A stretch of 44,663 bases of DNA from NCBI GenBank assembly GCA_964457365.1, contig CAYWFP010000021.1, forward strand, positions 1-44,663. The letters run 5' to 3'. The position numbers were made by a program, and so were the translations under genes. Under the pieces are notes generated by a model. The model did not search any database and had not been told where the DNA came from. It worked only from the letters and a program-made list of their open reading frames with translations. The stretch is from CAYWFP01 sp964457365 (GTDB taxonomy: Bacteria; Planctomycetota; SZUA-567). The number at the start of each line of letters is the position of its first letter. The stretch's first letter is position 1. Shown here piece by piece: positions 1 through 8,850 of the stretch.

Positions 1-272
1 CGCAGGCCCAGAGCTGATCGACGCTGGTGCGGCCCATGCCGTCGGTCCAGACGCCCACCATTGTCAAGGACGAAGCCGACGGCGTCACGCGTCTGCGTTG
101 CATCGGTCCCGAGGAAGGGCCGATGCTCGCGGCCTTGAGCGCGCTGGCGCAGGAGAAACAATGGGCCGTGGTCGAGCTCTTCGGGATGCCGTACAATCTC
201 GAGGAGACGTTCCTGGCCATTACCGAGACCGACACCGCCCCGCTGGCGATGGAGAAAGGAGGTGCCGCATGA
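1..272 (+). CDS. ABC transporter ATP-binding protein, C-terminal end (partial)
   Basis: Only the last 80 or so residues are in the window. The tail carries the pattern LEETFLAIT, which resembles the LEE-x-F-L motif that closes many ABC-2-type exporter ATPases. The stop overlaps the next start as ATGA (269-272), so it is translationally coupled to the fused permease, as expected for the ATPase of that transporter. The first 25 bases read better in another frame: frame 2 gives GPELIDA, which then continues in frame 3 as LVRPMPSVQ. The frame-3 reading has an in-frame TGA at 15-17. This means a frameshift near base 25, either real or an assembly error at the window edge. The Walker motifs lie upstream and cannot be checked. 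Confidence 0.7.
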
Positions 273-2854
273 ACGGTATGATCAGCGTATTCCGGCGCGA
301 GCTGGCGAGCTATTTCATCACCCCCATCGGGTACATCTATCTCGTGGCGTTTCTCTGGGTCTGCCACTTCCTAGGCCTGTTCGCCACGGTCTTCTTCCTC
401 TTCCCGACCGCCGACATGCGCGGTTACTTCTATATCCTTGGCGGCGTCTCGACGATCCTGCTGAGCGCGATGACCATGCGGCTGTGGGCGGAAGAGCGCG
501 AGGAAAATACCTTCGAGATGCTGCTGACGCTGCCGGTGCAGACGCCGCTATTGGTTTTGGGGAAATTTATGGCGAGCCTGGCGTTCTTCGCCTTGGCGCT
601 CTGCTGCACGCTGACGGTGCCGCTGATGATGGTCCTGCTCAGCCGCGGCCAGACCCTCGGCGGCGGCGCCTTCGGGTTGCTGGATATCGGGCCGGTGCTG
701 AGCGGCTACCTCGGGGCGCTGCTGCTGGGGGCGTTCTTCATCGCCTTCGGTCAGTTCGTTTCCGGCATCTGCCGCAGCCAGGTAGTGGCCTTCGTCGTCA
801 CCGCGCCGCTCCTCTTCGTCGTCTACGCTGTGGGCCTGCCGGACTTCCAGCCCATGGTCAACTCGATGCTCTCGTTCATCTCCGAGAAGTCCGGAGAGTA
901 CCTCGCCGATTTCTTCGGCGTCTTCCCGCACTACAAGAGCCTCGCCCGCGGCACCATCGACGTCGGGGACCTGCTCTTCTTCCTCATCTGGACGGTGGTC
1001 TTCCTGATTCTCAACGTCCTCTCGCTGGACCGGCGGGGCCGTAAGGACGGCACCCTGATGCTCGCGGTGGCGTCGGCGCTGTTGATCGGCATCGGCCTGG
1101 CGGCCAACATGCTCATCATGGACAAGAGCCTCGGGCAGTGGGACGTGACCGAGGACAAGATATTCACCATCAGCGACGAGTCGGGCGAGATCCTCGCGAA
1201 TCTCGACGACGTGGTGACGGTGAAGTACTACGTCTCTTCCAAGGACAAGCTGCCGCCGTCCTACCGGATCCTCGAACGCAGCGTTCGCGAGAAGCTCGAG
1301 GCGCTCAAACGCGCCGCGGGGGAGAACCTGCGCATCGTCGTCGTCGGCAATCTCGATCCGTCGAAGGTGCTCACCAGCGAGTTCGAGAACATGGGCAAGG
1401 AAGAGAAGAAAGACCGCGAGAAGTCGCTCGAGGAGCAGCTACTGAAGAAAGTCAAGCCCTTCACGATCACCGACTCCGCCGGCGACAGCTTCAACGCCCA
1501 GCTCGTCTACTCCGCCATCGAGATCCTCTACCGCGACAAAGAGAGCGAGGTTATCCCGCAGGTGAACCCGGGACTGCTGCCGAAGCTGGAGTACCAGATC
1601 GTGCGGCGCGTCTACGAGATGACGCGCAAGACCCGACCGGTGGTGGCGCTGATCGCCCCGCGGATGCCGCCCGGCGTCGACCCGCGGATGGCGGCTTTCA
1701 TGCGTATGCAGGGGCAACAGATGCCCGATCCGTACGGCAAGCTGCAGGGCTATCTGCGCGAGGACGGCTGGGAGGTCAAGCGCGCGGACCTGACCGAGAA
1801 GGAGCCGCTGCCGGCCGAGCTGGAGGCGCTGGTGCTGATCAATCCTCAGCATCTCGACGACCGGCAGCAGTACGAGATCGCCCGCGCCATCAGTGCCGGC
1901 ACGCCCGCGTTCATCGCCGTGCAGCTGTACGAGTGGAACTACCGCGTCATCTCGGGCGGCATCAACGTCACCCGCCGCGATATCGAGCCCCGTATCAACC
2001 CGATTCTGAAGCCCTGGGGCGTGGCGGTGAGCGAGAAGGTGCTGATGGACAAGGATAGCGTGCCGCTGCAAATGGGCGGCATCGAAGGGCTCGTCGCCAC
2101 CGGCGGACAGCCTTTCACCTTCCCCATGCAGGTGAAAATCTCCACCGGCTCGATCAATCAGGAGCACGTGCTGACCAAGGGGCTCGAGGATTGTATCTAT
2201 ATCTGGGGCACGCCGATCGAACTCGACGACGGCAAACTCGACGAGAACGGCCTCTCCTCGACGGTGCTCATGCAGAGCAGCCCGCAGTCGTGGACACGGC
2301 AGACGGTGATGACGCTGAGCCAGACGGATATCGAATCGCCGGCGGAGACCGCACGCGACGCCACCGGCAAGCTGCAGCTCCGGCCGCGACCGCTGATGGT
2401 GCTGCTGGAAGGCAAGTTCCCCTTCGCTTTCAAGGACATGCAGACGCTGCCCAAGTGGGCGCCCGCGCCCGACCCGATGGGGCAGCCGCCGAAGGAGGAC
2501 GAGAAGCCTCCGGAGCCGGCCGAACCGGTGACGCTGGTGCCGACGCGGGTGCTTCTCGCCGGTGCGGCGACGCCGTACGGCGAGAGTTTCTTCCACCCCG
2601 GAAGCTCCCACGCGCGCGTGCTCAGCAACGCCCTGATGCAGTTCACCCAGGGCGAGACCGGGATCGCCATCATCAAGTCGGGGCACAAGACCGCCAGCCG
2701 CCGCACCATCCCGCAGCCGAAGAAGGGCGAGGCGATCAAGTGGAAAATCATCCATGTCATCGGCATCCAGGCGTTGATCATTCTCGTGGGCGTGATCGTC
2801 TGGCTGGTGCGTTGGCAAGCGCGGGCCACGTACCAGATGCAATTCAGGACCTGA
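269..2854 (+). CDS. Fused ABC-2 permease / GldG-like auxiliary protein
   Basis: 861 residues. The N-terminal third (about 1-260) is an ABC-2 permease with six hydrophobic segments, beginning with the RRELASYFITPIGYI pattern typical of GldF-type permeases. A seventh membrane segment (near 270-290) leads into a large extracytoplasmic region of GldG/ABC_transp_aux type (about 300-800), and a last hydrophobic segment sits near the C-terminus before a short basic tail. In many bacteria GldF and GldG are separate genes; here they are one chain. The start at 269 was chosen because GGAGAAAGGAGG lies just upstream and the ATGA overlap couples it to the ATPase. GldFG was named for gliding in Bacteroidetes, but this wider family occurs in non-gliders, so the exported substrate is unknown. 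Confidence 0.85.
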   Translation: MNGMISVFRRELASYFITPIGYIYLVAFLWVCHFLGLFATVFFLFPTADMRGYFYILGGVSTILLSAMTMRLWAEEREENTFEMLLTLPVQTPLLVLGKFMASLAFFALALCCTLTVPLMMVLLSRGQTLGGGAFGLLDIGPVLSGYLGALLLGAFFIAFGQFVSGICRSQVVAFVVTAPLLFVVYAVGLPDFQPMVNSMLSFISEKSGEYLADFFGVFPHYKSLARGTIDVGDLLFFLIWTVVFLILNVLSLDRRGRKDGTLMLAVASALLIGIGLAANMLIMDKSLGQWDVTEDKIFTISDESGEILANLDDVVTVKYYVSSKDKLPPSYRILERSVREKLEALKRAAGENLRIVVVGNLDPSKVLTSEFENMGKEEKKDREKSLEEQLLKKVKPFTITDSAGDSFNAQLVYSAIEILYRDKESEVIPQVNPGLLPKLEYQIVRRVYEMTRKTRPVVALIAPRMPPGVDPRMAAFMRMQGQQMPDPYGKLQGYLREDGWEVKRADLTEKEPLPAELEALVLINPQHLDDRQQYEIARAISAGTPAFIAVQLYEWNYRVISGGINVTRRDIEPRINPILKPWGVAVSEKVLMDKDSVPLQMGGIEGLVATGGQPFTFPMQVKISTGSINQEHVLTKGLEDCIYIWGTPIELDDGKLDENGLSSTVLMQSSPQSWTRQTVMTLSQTDIESPAETARDATGKLQLRPRPLMVLLEGKFPFAFKDMQTLPKWAPAPDPMGQPPKEDEKPPEPAEPVTLVPTRVLLAGAATPYGESFFHPGSSHARVLSNALMQFTQGETGIAIIKSGHKTASRRTIPQPKKGEAIKWKIIHVIGIQALIILVGVIVWLVRWQARATYQMQFRT

Positions 2855-2876
2855 AGACACAACCGGGAGGAAGGCG

Positions 2877-4406
2877 ATGAAACCGAAATATCTCGTGGCG
2901 CTGGCGGTGGTGCTGGCCGTGCTGATCCTGGCCAGCCAGATCGACAACGGGCGAGACGAGGACGAATCTCTGACGGAGAAGGCGGGGCTCGAGCGCCTGA
3001 TCGATGCGAAGATCAAACCCGGCGAGGTACAGGTCCTCGAACTCGTCCGCGGAAGCGGCGAGGACCCCGAGACGCTGCGGATCGAGAAGAACGAGACCGG
3101 CGACTGGATCCTCGTCTCGCATTGGAACCTGCCCGCGCGGCGCCAGAAGGTCAACGACTGGCTCGACGCGGTGCTGGAGTTGCACGGCGAGGTGATCTCC
3201 AACAACAGCGAGGGCCACGAATCGACCTATCGCGTCGCCGGTGACGAGGGTTTGATGCTGAAGGTCTTCACCGACGCGCCGGCACCGGCGGCGACCCTCT
3301 GGATCGGCAAGTCCCGCGGCCAGGGGCGCACCTTCGTCCGCCGCGAGGGCGAGGACACCGTTTACGAAGGGCTCGCGGGGCTGCGCGAAGCGTTCCGCGA
3401 CGGCGGTTACGGCGAGGAGACCCCGCTCTCCTCCAAACCGTGGTTCGAGAAAGAGATCCTCCGCGTCGAGCGCGAACGCATCGTCAAGCTGGCGCTGAAG
3501 CACCCCGACTATTCCCTCGAGTTGAAGAAAGAGGAGATAAAGCCCGACCCCGACGCGGAAGAAGCCGGAGAGGAGGCCAAGCCCGCGCCCGAAGAAGCGA
3601 CGTGGACGATCGTCGCGGGCGATCCCGGTTTTCCGTTGCAGCAGGGAGAGATCGATACGCTGCTCCGTAACATCGCCGCCGTGGACGTCAGAGAGGCGGT
3701 CGACCCGGCGAAGAAGGACGAAGTCGGGCTGGGCGAGCCGGCGTACCGCGTCGATGCCACGCTTGATCACGGCGGGGTGGTGACGCTCTTCGGCAGCCGC
3801 CGGAAAGCCGGGCAGAAGGTCGTCTGCTACCTGCAGGAGAAGGGCAGCCCCTTTATCTATACCACCTCGGTCTTCACCTTCGACAGCCTCTTCGCCGAGG
3901 GCAAGGGCCTCTTCGACCTGCCGACGCCGCGGGTGAAGGCGAAGGAGGTGCGGGAACTGGAACTGGTGCAGGGAAAGGACAAGCTCCGGCTCAAACGATT
4001 GGACGCCGAGAGCGAATGGGAGCGGGTCGTCGGGCCCGAGGGCGCGGTGGATCAGGAGAAGGTGAAGAAGCTTCTCGAGCGTCTGGGCGGTTGGACGGCG
4101 GTTGAGTTCGCCCCGCCGGACAGGCGCCAGGCCGCCGGACTGAACGCGCCGACGCGGGCGCTGACGGCGACGCTGGCCGACGGCGCGACGACGACGCTGC
4201 AGTTGGGCAATCCGCACCCGACCATTCTCGGGGTTTACGTCAGCGGCGGGGACGAGGCGCCGGTGCTGGTGATGAAGCAGGACGACGTACAGGTCGTATT
4301 CCCCCGAATCGTCGCGCTGGTGCCGCCGCCGCCGACGAAGCCGGAAACGCCCGACGGGGAGGCCGGCGCGGAGAAGGATGCGGAGACCGAGGCCGCGCCG
4401 CAGTAG
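2877..4406 (+). CDS. DUF4340 domain protein, partner of the GldG-like transporter
   Basis: 509 residues. An N-terminal membrane segment (about 5-22, LVALAVVLAVLILAS) anchors an otherwise soluble, probably extracytoplasmic protein. Several beta-rich repeats of the DUF4340 type follow, with patterns such as WIGKSRGQGRTFVRR and TLQLGNPHP, and the end is a Pro/Glu/Ala-rich tail. Genes of this family commonly sit directly behind GldG-like transporter genes, as here (22 bases downstream). The start has a strong ribosome site (GGGAGGAAGG). A role as accessory subunit of the transporter is inferred from position; no catalytic motif is visible. Confidence 0.82.
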   Translation: MKPKYLVALAVVLAVLILASQIDNGRDEDESLTEKAGLERLIDAKIKPGEVQVLELVRGSGEDPETLRIEKNETGDWILVSHWNLPARRQKVNDWLDAVLELHGEVISNNSEGHESTYRVAGDEGLMLKVFTDAPAPAATLWIGKSRGQGRTFVRREGEDTVYEGLAGLREAFRDGGYGEETPLSSKPWFEKEILRVERERIVKLALKHPDYSLELKKEEIKPDPDAEEAGEEAKPAPEEATWTIVAGDPGFPLQQGEIDTLLRNIAAVDVREAVDPAKKDEVGLGEPAYRVDATLDHGGVVTLFGSRRKAGQKVVCYLQEKGSPFIYTTSVFTFDSLFAEGKGLFDLPTPRVKAKEVRELELVQGKDKLRLKRLDAESEWERVVGPEGAVDQEKVKKLLERLGGWTAVEFAPPDRRQAAGLNAPTRALTATLADGATTTLQLGNPHPTILGVYVSGGDEAPVLVMKQDDVQVVFPRIVALVPPPPTKPETPDGEAGAEKDAETEAAPQ

Positions 4407-4415
4407 GAGCACGCG

Positions 4416-5273
4416 ATGCGAAGGGCACGGGCGGTCTTGCTGTCGATTCTGATCGTGCTGGCCGTGGTCGGTTGCACCACGCGCGAGCCGCTGAGCGGAC
4501 GCAAGCAGTTCTCGCTGGTCAGCGACGCGCAGGTCAACCAGGTCGGGATCAAGGAATACCGCGTGTTTCTGCGTAAACACCGTCTCAGCCGCGATACGGC
4601 CCAGGTGGCGATGCTGCGGCGGGTGGGCAGACGCATCGTCGCGGCCACCGAGCGGCGTTTCGCGGACGATCCGGTGATCTCCGCGCGCCTGAGAGAGTAC
4701 CGCTGGGAGTTCAACCTCGTTGTCGACGACGCCGTCAACGCTTTCGCCATGCCCGGCGGCAAGGTGGCCTTCTATACCGGTATTCTGCCGTACACCCACG
4801 ACGAAGACGGCCTGGCCGTGGTGATGGGGCATGAAATCGCACACGTGGTCTCGGGGCATCACAAGGAGCGCTACAGCCAGGCGCTGCTGGCGCAGGGGGT
4901 GGGGACGGTGGTGAATATGGCCACGCGCAACGCCGCCGCCGCCCAGCGCCGCGCCATCCAGCAGGTCTTCGGCATCGGCGCCAACGTCGGTTACGTCATG
5001 CCCATGAGCCGGGTGCAGGAGAACCACGCCGACCGGCTGGGCCTGATCCTGACGGCGCTCGGGGGCTACGATCCGCACGCGGGGGCGGCGTTCTGGGAGC
5101 GGATGAGCAAGGCGAATAAGGGCAAGCCGCCGCAGTGGCTGAGCACGCATCCTTCGGACGAGAAGCGCATCGAGCGCATGAAAGAGGAGTACATCCCCGA
5201 GGCGATGAAATACCGTGTATACGTGACCGATGCGGGCGAGGAGGCGATGGTCGTGACAAGGGAGACGCCATGA
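4416..5273 (+). CDS. M48-family zinc metalloprotease, lipoprotein
   Basis: 285 residues. The signal peptide ends in a lipobox (VVGC, Cys20), so the protein should be lipid-anchored on the periplasmic side. The protease signature HEIAH is at residues 139-143, and the third zinc ligand is probably Glu202 in QENHAD. Just upstream, NAFAMPGGKVAFYTGIL is the strand usually seen before the active-site helix in BepA/LoiP-type M48 proteases. Such enzymes degrade misfolded outer-membrane proteins. It is only about 9 bases after the DUF4340 gene and overlaps the next gene by four bases, so it belongs to the same operon. Whether it serves the transporter or general envelope quality control cannot be told. 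Confidence 0.9.
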   Translation: MRRARAVLLSILIVLAVVGCTTREPLSGRKQFSLVSDAQVNQVGIKEYRVFLRKHRLSRDTAQVAMLRRVGRRIVAATERRFADDPVISARLREYRWEFNLVVDDAVNAFAMPGGKVAFYTGILPYTHDEDGLAVVMGHEIAHVVSGHHKERYSQALLAQGVGTVVNMATRNAAAAQRRAIQQVFGIGANVGYVMPMSRVQENHADRLGLILTALGGYDPHAGAAFWERMSKANKGKPPQWLSTHPSDEKRIERMKEEYIPEAMKYRVYVTDAGEEAMVVTRETP

Positions 5274-5617
5274 AGGATCCGAAAGCGATTCTGCAGGAGT
5301 TACAGGCCGGCGGCAAGGCGTTCGGCAAGGCGTTGCCGGAGGTGGTCGGGGCGTTCATGACCAAGCTCAAGCCCGCGGCGATGCACGACGGGGCGCTGTC
5401 CAAGAAGCAGAAGGAGTTGATGGCGCTGGGCATCGCCATCCACGCGCGCTGCGATTATTGCATCGTCTATCACACCCACGAGTGTCTCAAGGCCGGCGCG
5501 ACGCGCGAGGAGATGCTCGAGACCTGCGGCGTGGCCGTGCAGATGGGCGGCGGCCCGGCCATGGCCTACGCCGGCTTCGCCGCGCGCTGCATCGCGGAGC
5601 TCGCTGCGGAGGGGTGA
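5270..5617 (+). CDS. AhpD-like / carboxymuconolactone decarboxylase family protein
   Basis: 115 residues. The CMD/AhpD fold signature is clear: CDYC (Cys61, Cys64) with His68 four residues on, the redox CxxC-x3-H arrangement of AhpD-like alkylhydroperoxidases. The helix after it (ATREEMLETCGVAVQMGGG) also fits the family. It begins in an ATGA overlap with the protease gene, so translation is coupled. Because it retains the CxxC, a thiol redox or peroxidase role is more likely than lactone decarboxylation. The stop codon directly abuts the stop of the convergent gene, with no base between. Confidence 0.88.
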   Translation: MKDPKAILQELQAGGKAFGKALPEVVGAFMTKLKPAAMHDGALSKKQKELMALGIAIHARCDYCIVYHTHECLKAGATREEMLETCGVAVQMGGGPAMAYAGFAARCIAELAAEG

Positions 5618-6934
5618 TTACATCCACTTCTCGGCGATCTCGTCGGCGGCGTCGGGAAGGATGCCGGCCATCCACGCCAGATCGAGCACGGTGAAGCGCG
5701 AGCGTATCTGGTGCGCATGCAGAAGCGCTTCCTTGAGATGACAGACGCTGCAACCGATGTCCTCGGCGCGGTAGGCCGCCCCCGCGCGTTGCAGGCAGTC
5801 GCGGAGCATCTCCGGCGGGCGGACGATATCGGCCACCGCCGCGCGCACACGGTCCCACTGCGCCGGATCGCGCAGCGTGTCGCGGGCGGCGTAGATGCGC
5901 TCGTGCTTCTGCCGGTAGTGCGCCTCCACCTCCTGCGCGAGCGTTCCCCAGTAGGCTGTATCGACGCTCTCCTCGACCTTGTCGAACGAGGGTTTGTCCA
6001 ACGCCAGGAGGCGACGATACAGTTCGCTGGCGAGGATGGTGCCCAGGCCCACCTGACGGCCGTGCAGGTCGTGGCCGTGTCCGTCGCGCATGGCCAGCAT
6101 GTCCAGCGCGTGGCTGACCAGGTGTTCGCCGCCCGAGGACGGCGCGGAGGTTTCGGCCATGGTCATTGCCGCGCCGGTGAGGAGCAGTCCGTGGAAGAGC
6201 GCCCGCAACGCTTCGGGTCTGCGCTCGCGGATGGCCTCGGGATGATCCAGGTAGAGCGGTTCGATCTCCGCGATGAGGCCGACGGTGCGGTCGCAGTAGT
6301 AGTCGCCGAAGAGCAGATGATTGACCCGCCAGTCGGCGGAGCTGACCGACTTGGCCAGGATGTCCCCGAGCCCCGCGGCGGTCATCTCGAACGGCGCCTC
6401 GCGCAGCACCGCCGGCGTGGAGAAGACCGCCCGCGGCGGGCGCGCGCGTACCAGCGTCTTGACCCGGTTGATCGTCGGCGCGACGTTGGCCGAGGCGTGC
6501 CCGTTCATGCTCGCGGCGGTGGCGAAGGCGACGAACGGGATGTCGCGTTCGTAGGCCAGCCACTTGCCCAGGTCGTTGATCACGCCCGCGCCGACGGGAA
6601 CGACGATATCGACCGCGGGCAGTACGCCGTCGAGCGTGTCCTTGGTCGTCTCGTCGCAGACCGGGCTCTCGCTCTCGGCCGTATCGGGCACAACCACCTC
6701 GGCGACGAGCCAGTCGGCGGCTTTCAGCGTTTCGGCGACGTCCCGGCCGGCGGCTATGCGGGTGCGCGCGTCCATCAGCACGGCCACGCGGCGGAAATGC
6801 GTGACGCGGGCAAGCGTCTCCGGCAGCCTTGCGAGCGCATCCTCGGCATACTGGATCGTATCCGTCGTGATGCGGTGCACCTTGCCGCAGTCGCAGGGGA
6901 AGGTCGTGCCGAAGATCGCCAGCGGATCGCCCAT
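5618..6934 (-). CDS. egsA: sn-glycerol-1-phosphate dehydrogenase (AraM/EgsA family)
   Basis: 438 residues. Members reduce dihydroxyacetone phosphate to sn-glycerol-1-phosphate with NAD(P)H, the stereochemistry used in archaeal lipids; in Bacillus the product feeds heptaprenylglyceryl phosphate. Visible motifs are the nucleotide loop GAGVINDLGKW, the first metal-ligand region GLGDILAKSVSSADW, and the metal-binding segments GGEHLVSHALDM and LHGRQVGLGTIL. All expected Asp/His ligands appear present. An N-terminal cluster (CDCGKVH) is normal for the bacterial branch. The start shares one base with the tyrS stop (TAATG), so it is the last gene of a three-gene operon. No polyprenylglycerylphosphate synthase is in the window, so the fate of the product is open. 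Confidence 0.88.
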   Translation of the reverse strand: MGDPLAIFGTTFPCDCGKVHRITTDTIQYAEDALARLPETLARVTHFRRVAVLMDARTRIAAGRDVAETLKAADWLVAEVVVPDTAESESPVCDETTKDTLDGVLPAVDIVVPVGAGVINDLGKWLAYERDIPFVAFATAASMNGHASANVAPTINRVKTLVRARPPRAVFSTPAVLREAPFEMTAAGLGDILAKSVSSADWRVNHLLFGDYYCDRTVGLIAEIEPLYLDHPEAIRERRPEALRALFHGLLLTGAAMTMAETSAPSSGGEHLVSHALDMLAMRDGHGHDLHGRQVGLGTILASELYRRLLALDKPSFDKVEESVDTAYWGTLAQEVEAHYRQKHERIYAARDTLRDPAQWDRVRAAVADIVRPPEMLRDCLQRAGAAYRAEDIGCSVCHLKEALLHAHQIRSRFTVLDLAWMAGILPDAADEIAEKWM

Positions 6935-8208
6935 TATTCCACCCGCACCAGGCAGTAGCTCTTCTTGCCCTTGCGCACTACCAGCGTGTTCTCGCCGGCG
7001 AGATCCGCGGTGGTGACGACCTGATCGATGCCGCCGAAGCGTTCGTTGTTGAGGCTGGCGCCGTTTTGCTGGAGCGCGCGGCGCGCTTCGCTCTTGCTCT
7101 TGAACAGCGGCGTCAGCGCCAGCAGGTCGACCGCGCCGATCCCGCGCGCGAGTTGGTCCCGGGTGAGGAGGATCGCCGGAACGTCCCGGAAGATGCCCGC
7201 GAGATCCTTGTCGGAAAGGTTCTCGATCTTCTCGCCGAAGAAGACGCGGGTGGCCTTCTCCGCGGCCGTCAGCCCGTCCTCGCCGTGGACGATGCGGGTC
7301 AATTCGGAAGCGAGCGTCTTCTGTGCGGTGCGCGCGCCCGGATTATCCTGCGTCTCCTTCTCGATCTCCCGGATCTCCTCGAGCGAGAGGAAGGTGAAGA
7401 CCTTCAAGTAGCGGATCACGCTACGGTCGTCGGCGTTGACGAGGTACTGGTAGAACTGGTACGGGCTGGTCATCTCCGCGTCGAGATAGACGGCGTTGCC
7501 CTCGGACTTGCCGAACTTGCGTCCCTGGCTGTCGGTGACCAGCGGGATGGTCAGGCCGAATGCCTGGGCGCTCTCGACCTTGCGAATCAGGTCGATGCCG
7601 GCGGTGATGTTGCCCCACTGGTCGCCGCCGCCGAGTTGGAGCCTCACCCCGTGTTCCCGGTAGAGGTGCAGAAAGTCGTACGCTTGCAGCATCTGGTAAC
7701 TGAACTCGGTGAAGCTCATGCCTTCGGGGCTCTCCAGGCGCCGCTTGACCGATTCCTTGGCCAGCATCTCGCCGAGGCGGAAACGCTTGCCGACGTCGCG
7801 CAGGAACTCGATGAAGCCGAAGCGCCCGAGCCAGTCGTGATTGTCGAGCATCACCGCGGCGCTGGGGCCATCGAAGTCGAGGAGGCGTTCGAGCTGTCGG
7901 CGCTGGGCGGCGACGTTGCGGGCGATGGCGTCGGCGTCCAGGAGGTTGCGTTCGCTGCTCTTTCCCGACGGATCGCCGATCATGCCGGTAGCGCCGCCGA
8001 CGATGACGTAGGGCGTGTGTCCGGCCAGTTGCAGACGGCGCTGCGTGAGGATGGCGCAGAGATTGCCGATCTGCAGGCTCGGCGCGGTCGGGTCGTAGCC
8101 GGTGTAGAAGCGGAAGGGTTTGCGGGAGAGCGCCTCGCTCAGGGCCTCGTCGGAAACGGCGTCCGCGAGGCCGCGCGCGCGCAGGTCGGGGAGTGGATCG
8201 TGCATCAT
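6934..8208 (-). CDS. tyrS: Tyrosyl-tRNA synthetase
   Basis: 424 residues, normal for bacterial TyrRS. It charges tRNA-Tyr in the cytoplasm. The class I signature appears as PSLQIGN (HIGH-like) early on, the KMSKS loop as KFGKSEGNAVYLD, and GGGDQWGNITAG is the tyrosine-binding segment. The C-terminus carries an S4-type RNA-binding domain (ARRALQQNGASLNNER). Two ATGs in tandem start the gene (8208 and 8205); the GGAG site is better spaced for the second. It lies 30 bases after the response regulator gene and shares a base with the glycerol-1-phosphate dehydrogenase gene, so all three are probably co-transcribed. Confidence 0.96.
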   Translation of the reverse strand: MMHDPLPDLRARGLADAVSDEALSEALSRKPFRFYTGYDPTAPSLQIGNLCAILTQRRLQLAGHTPYVIVGGATGMIGDPSGKSSERNLLDADAIARNVAAQRRQLERLLDFDGPSAAVMLDNHDWLGRFGFIEFLRDVGKRFRLGEMLAKESVKRRLESPEGMSFTEFSYQMLQAYDFLHLYREHGVRLQLGGGDQWGNITAGIDLIRKVESAQAFGLTIPLVTDSQGRKFGKSEGNAVYLDAEMTSPYQFYQYLVNADDRSVIRYLKVFTFLSLEEIREIEKETQDNPGARTAQKTLASELTRIVHGEDGLTAAEKATRVFFGEKIENLSDKDLAGIFRDVPAILLTRDQLARGIGAVDLLALTPLFKSKSEARRALQQNGASLNNERFGGIDQVVTTADLAGENTLVVRKGKKSYCLVRVE

Positions 8209-8238
8209 GGCTCCAGGGGATATCGCGATGGCGGCGAG

Positions 8239-8850
8239 TCAGTCCTCGTTGTCGAGCATGGTTCGGATCTGTTCGAGCTGGGCCGAGAAGCGGCGCATGC
8301 TCTCCTCGATGCTCTGGCCGTGCTTGGCGATGCTCTGGGTCAATTCCGCGGCCTTCTCGTCGGGCAGGCCTTGAATGATCGTCTCCAACGCTCGCTGCTG
8401 GCGTTTGACGCTCTCCTGCTCGGTGGCCAGCGCGGCGAGAATCTCGAGCAGTTCCTGCTTGGCCGCGCCGGTATCGATGGCGTTTTTGCTGATGATCGGG
8501 TCCAGAATCGCCCGGAGCTGCGGAATGGCGAACGGCTTCTTCAACAACCCCGTGGCCCAGGAGAGCGCCTCTACGCCGATGTCGGTCTCGGGCATGCCCG
8601 TCATATAGTAGAGTGGAATGGAGGCATCGTGCTCGTGGATGATCCTGGCCATCTTCCGTCCGTCGAGTCCGGGCATCATGATATCGATCAGCGCCAGCGA
8701 GATCGGCCGTTTGCGCAGCAGATCACGCACGCATTCCTCATTCGCGCAGACGGTGGGGACGGCGCCATAGGAGACGATCAACTGGCTCAGCAGATCCGAG
8801 ATATCCTCGTTGTCTTCGAGAATCAGGATCGTCGGTATCGCATCCGACAT
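8239..8850 (-). CDS. CheY-like response regulator with C-terminal coiled coil
   Basis: 203 residues. The receiver domain (about 5-125) has the acidic pair Glu12-Asp13, phospho-acceptor Asp56 in LIDIMMPGLDG, Thr84 and Lys105 (KKPF). There is no DNA-binding or enzymatic output domain. Residues about 130-203 are charged, heptad-like helix (QESVKRQQRALETI, GQSIEESMRRFSAQLEQI), suggesting a coiled coil for dimerisation or partner binding. It is the first gene of the operon with tyrS, under a near-consensus promoter. No kinase is adjacent; the nearest one in the window is the hybrid kinase at 27301. Target unknown. Confidence 0.88.
   Translation of the reverse strand: MSDAIPTILILEDNEDISDLLSQLIVSYGAVPTVCANEECVRDLLRKRPISLALIDIMMPGLDGRKMARIIHEHDASIPLYYMTGMPETDIGVEALSWATGLLKKPFAIPQLRAILDPIISKNAIDTGAAKQELLEILAALATEQESVKRQQRALETIIQGLPDEKAAELTQSIAKHGQSIEESMRRFSAQLEQIRTMLDNED

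Noticed and set aside
2844..5150. Long minus-strand frame opposite the DUF4340 and M48 genes
   Set aside because: It lies antisense to two recognisable proteins and has no domain or start signal; it follows from the high third-position GC of the real genes.
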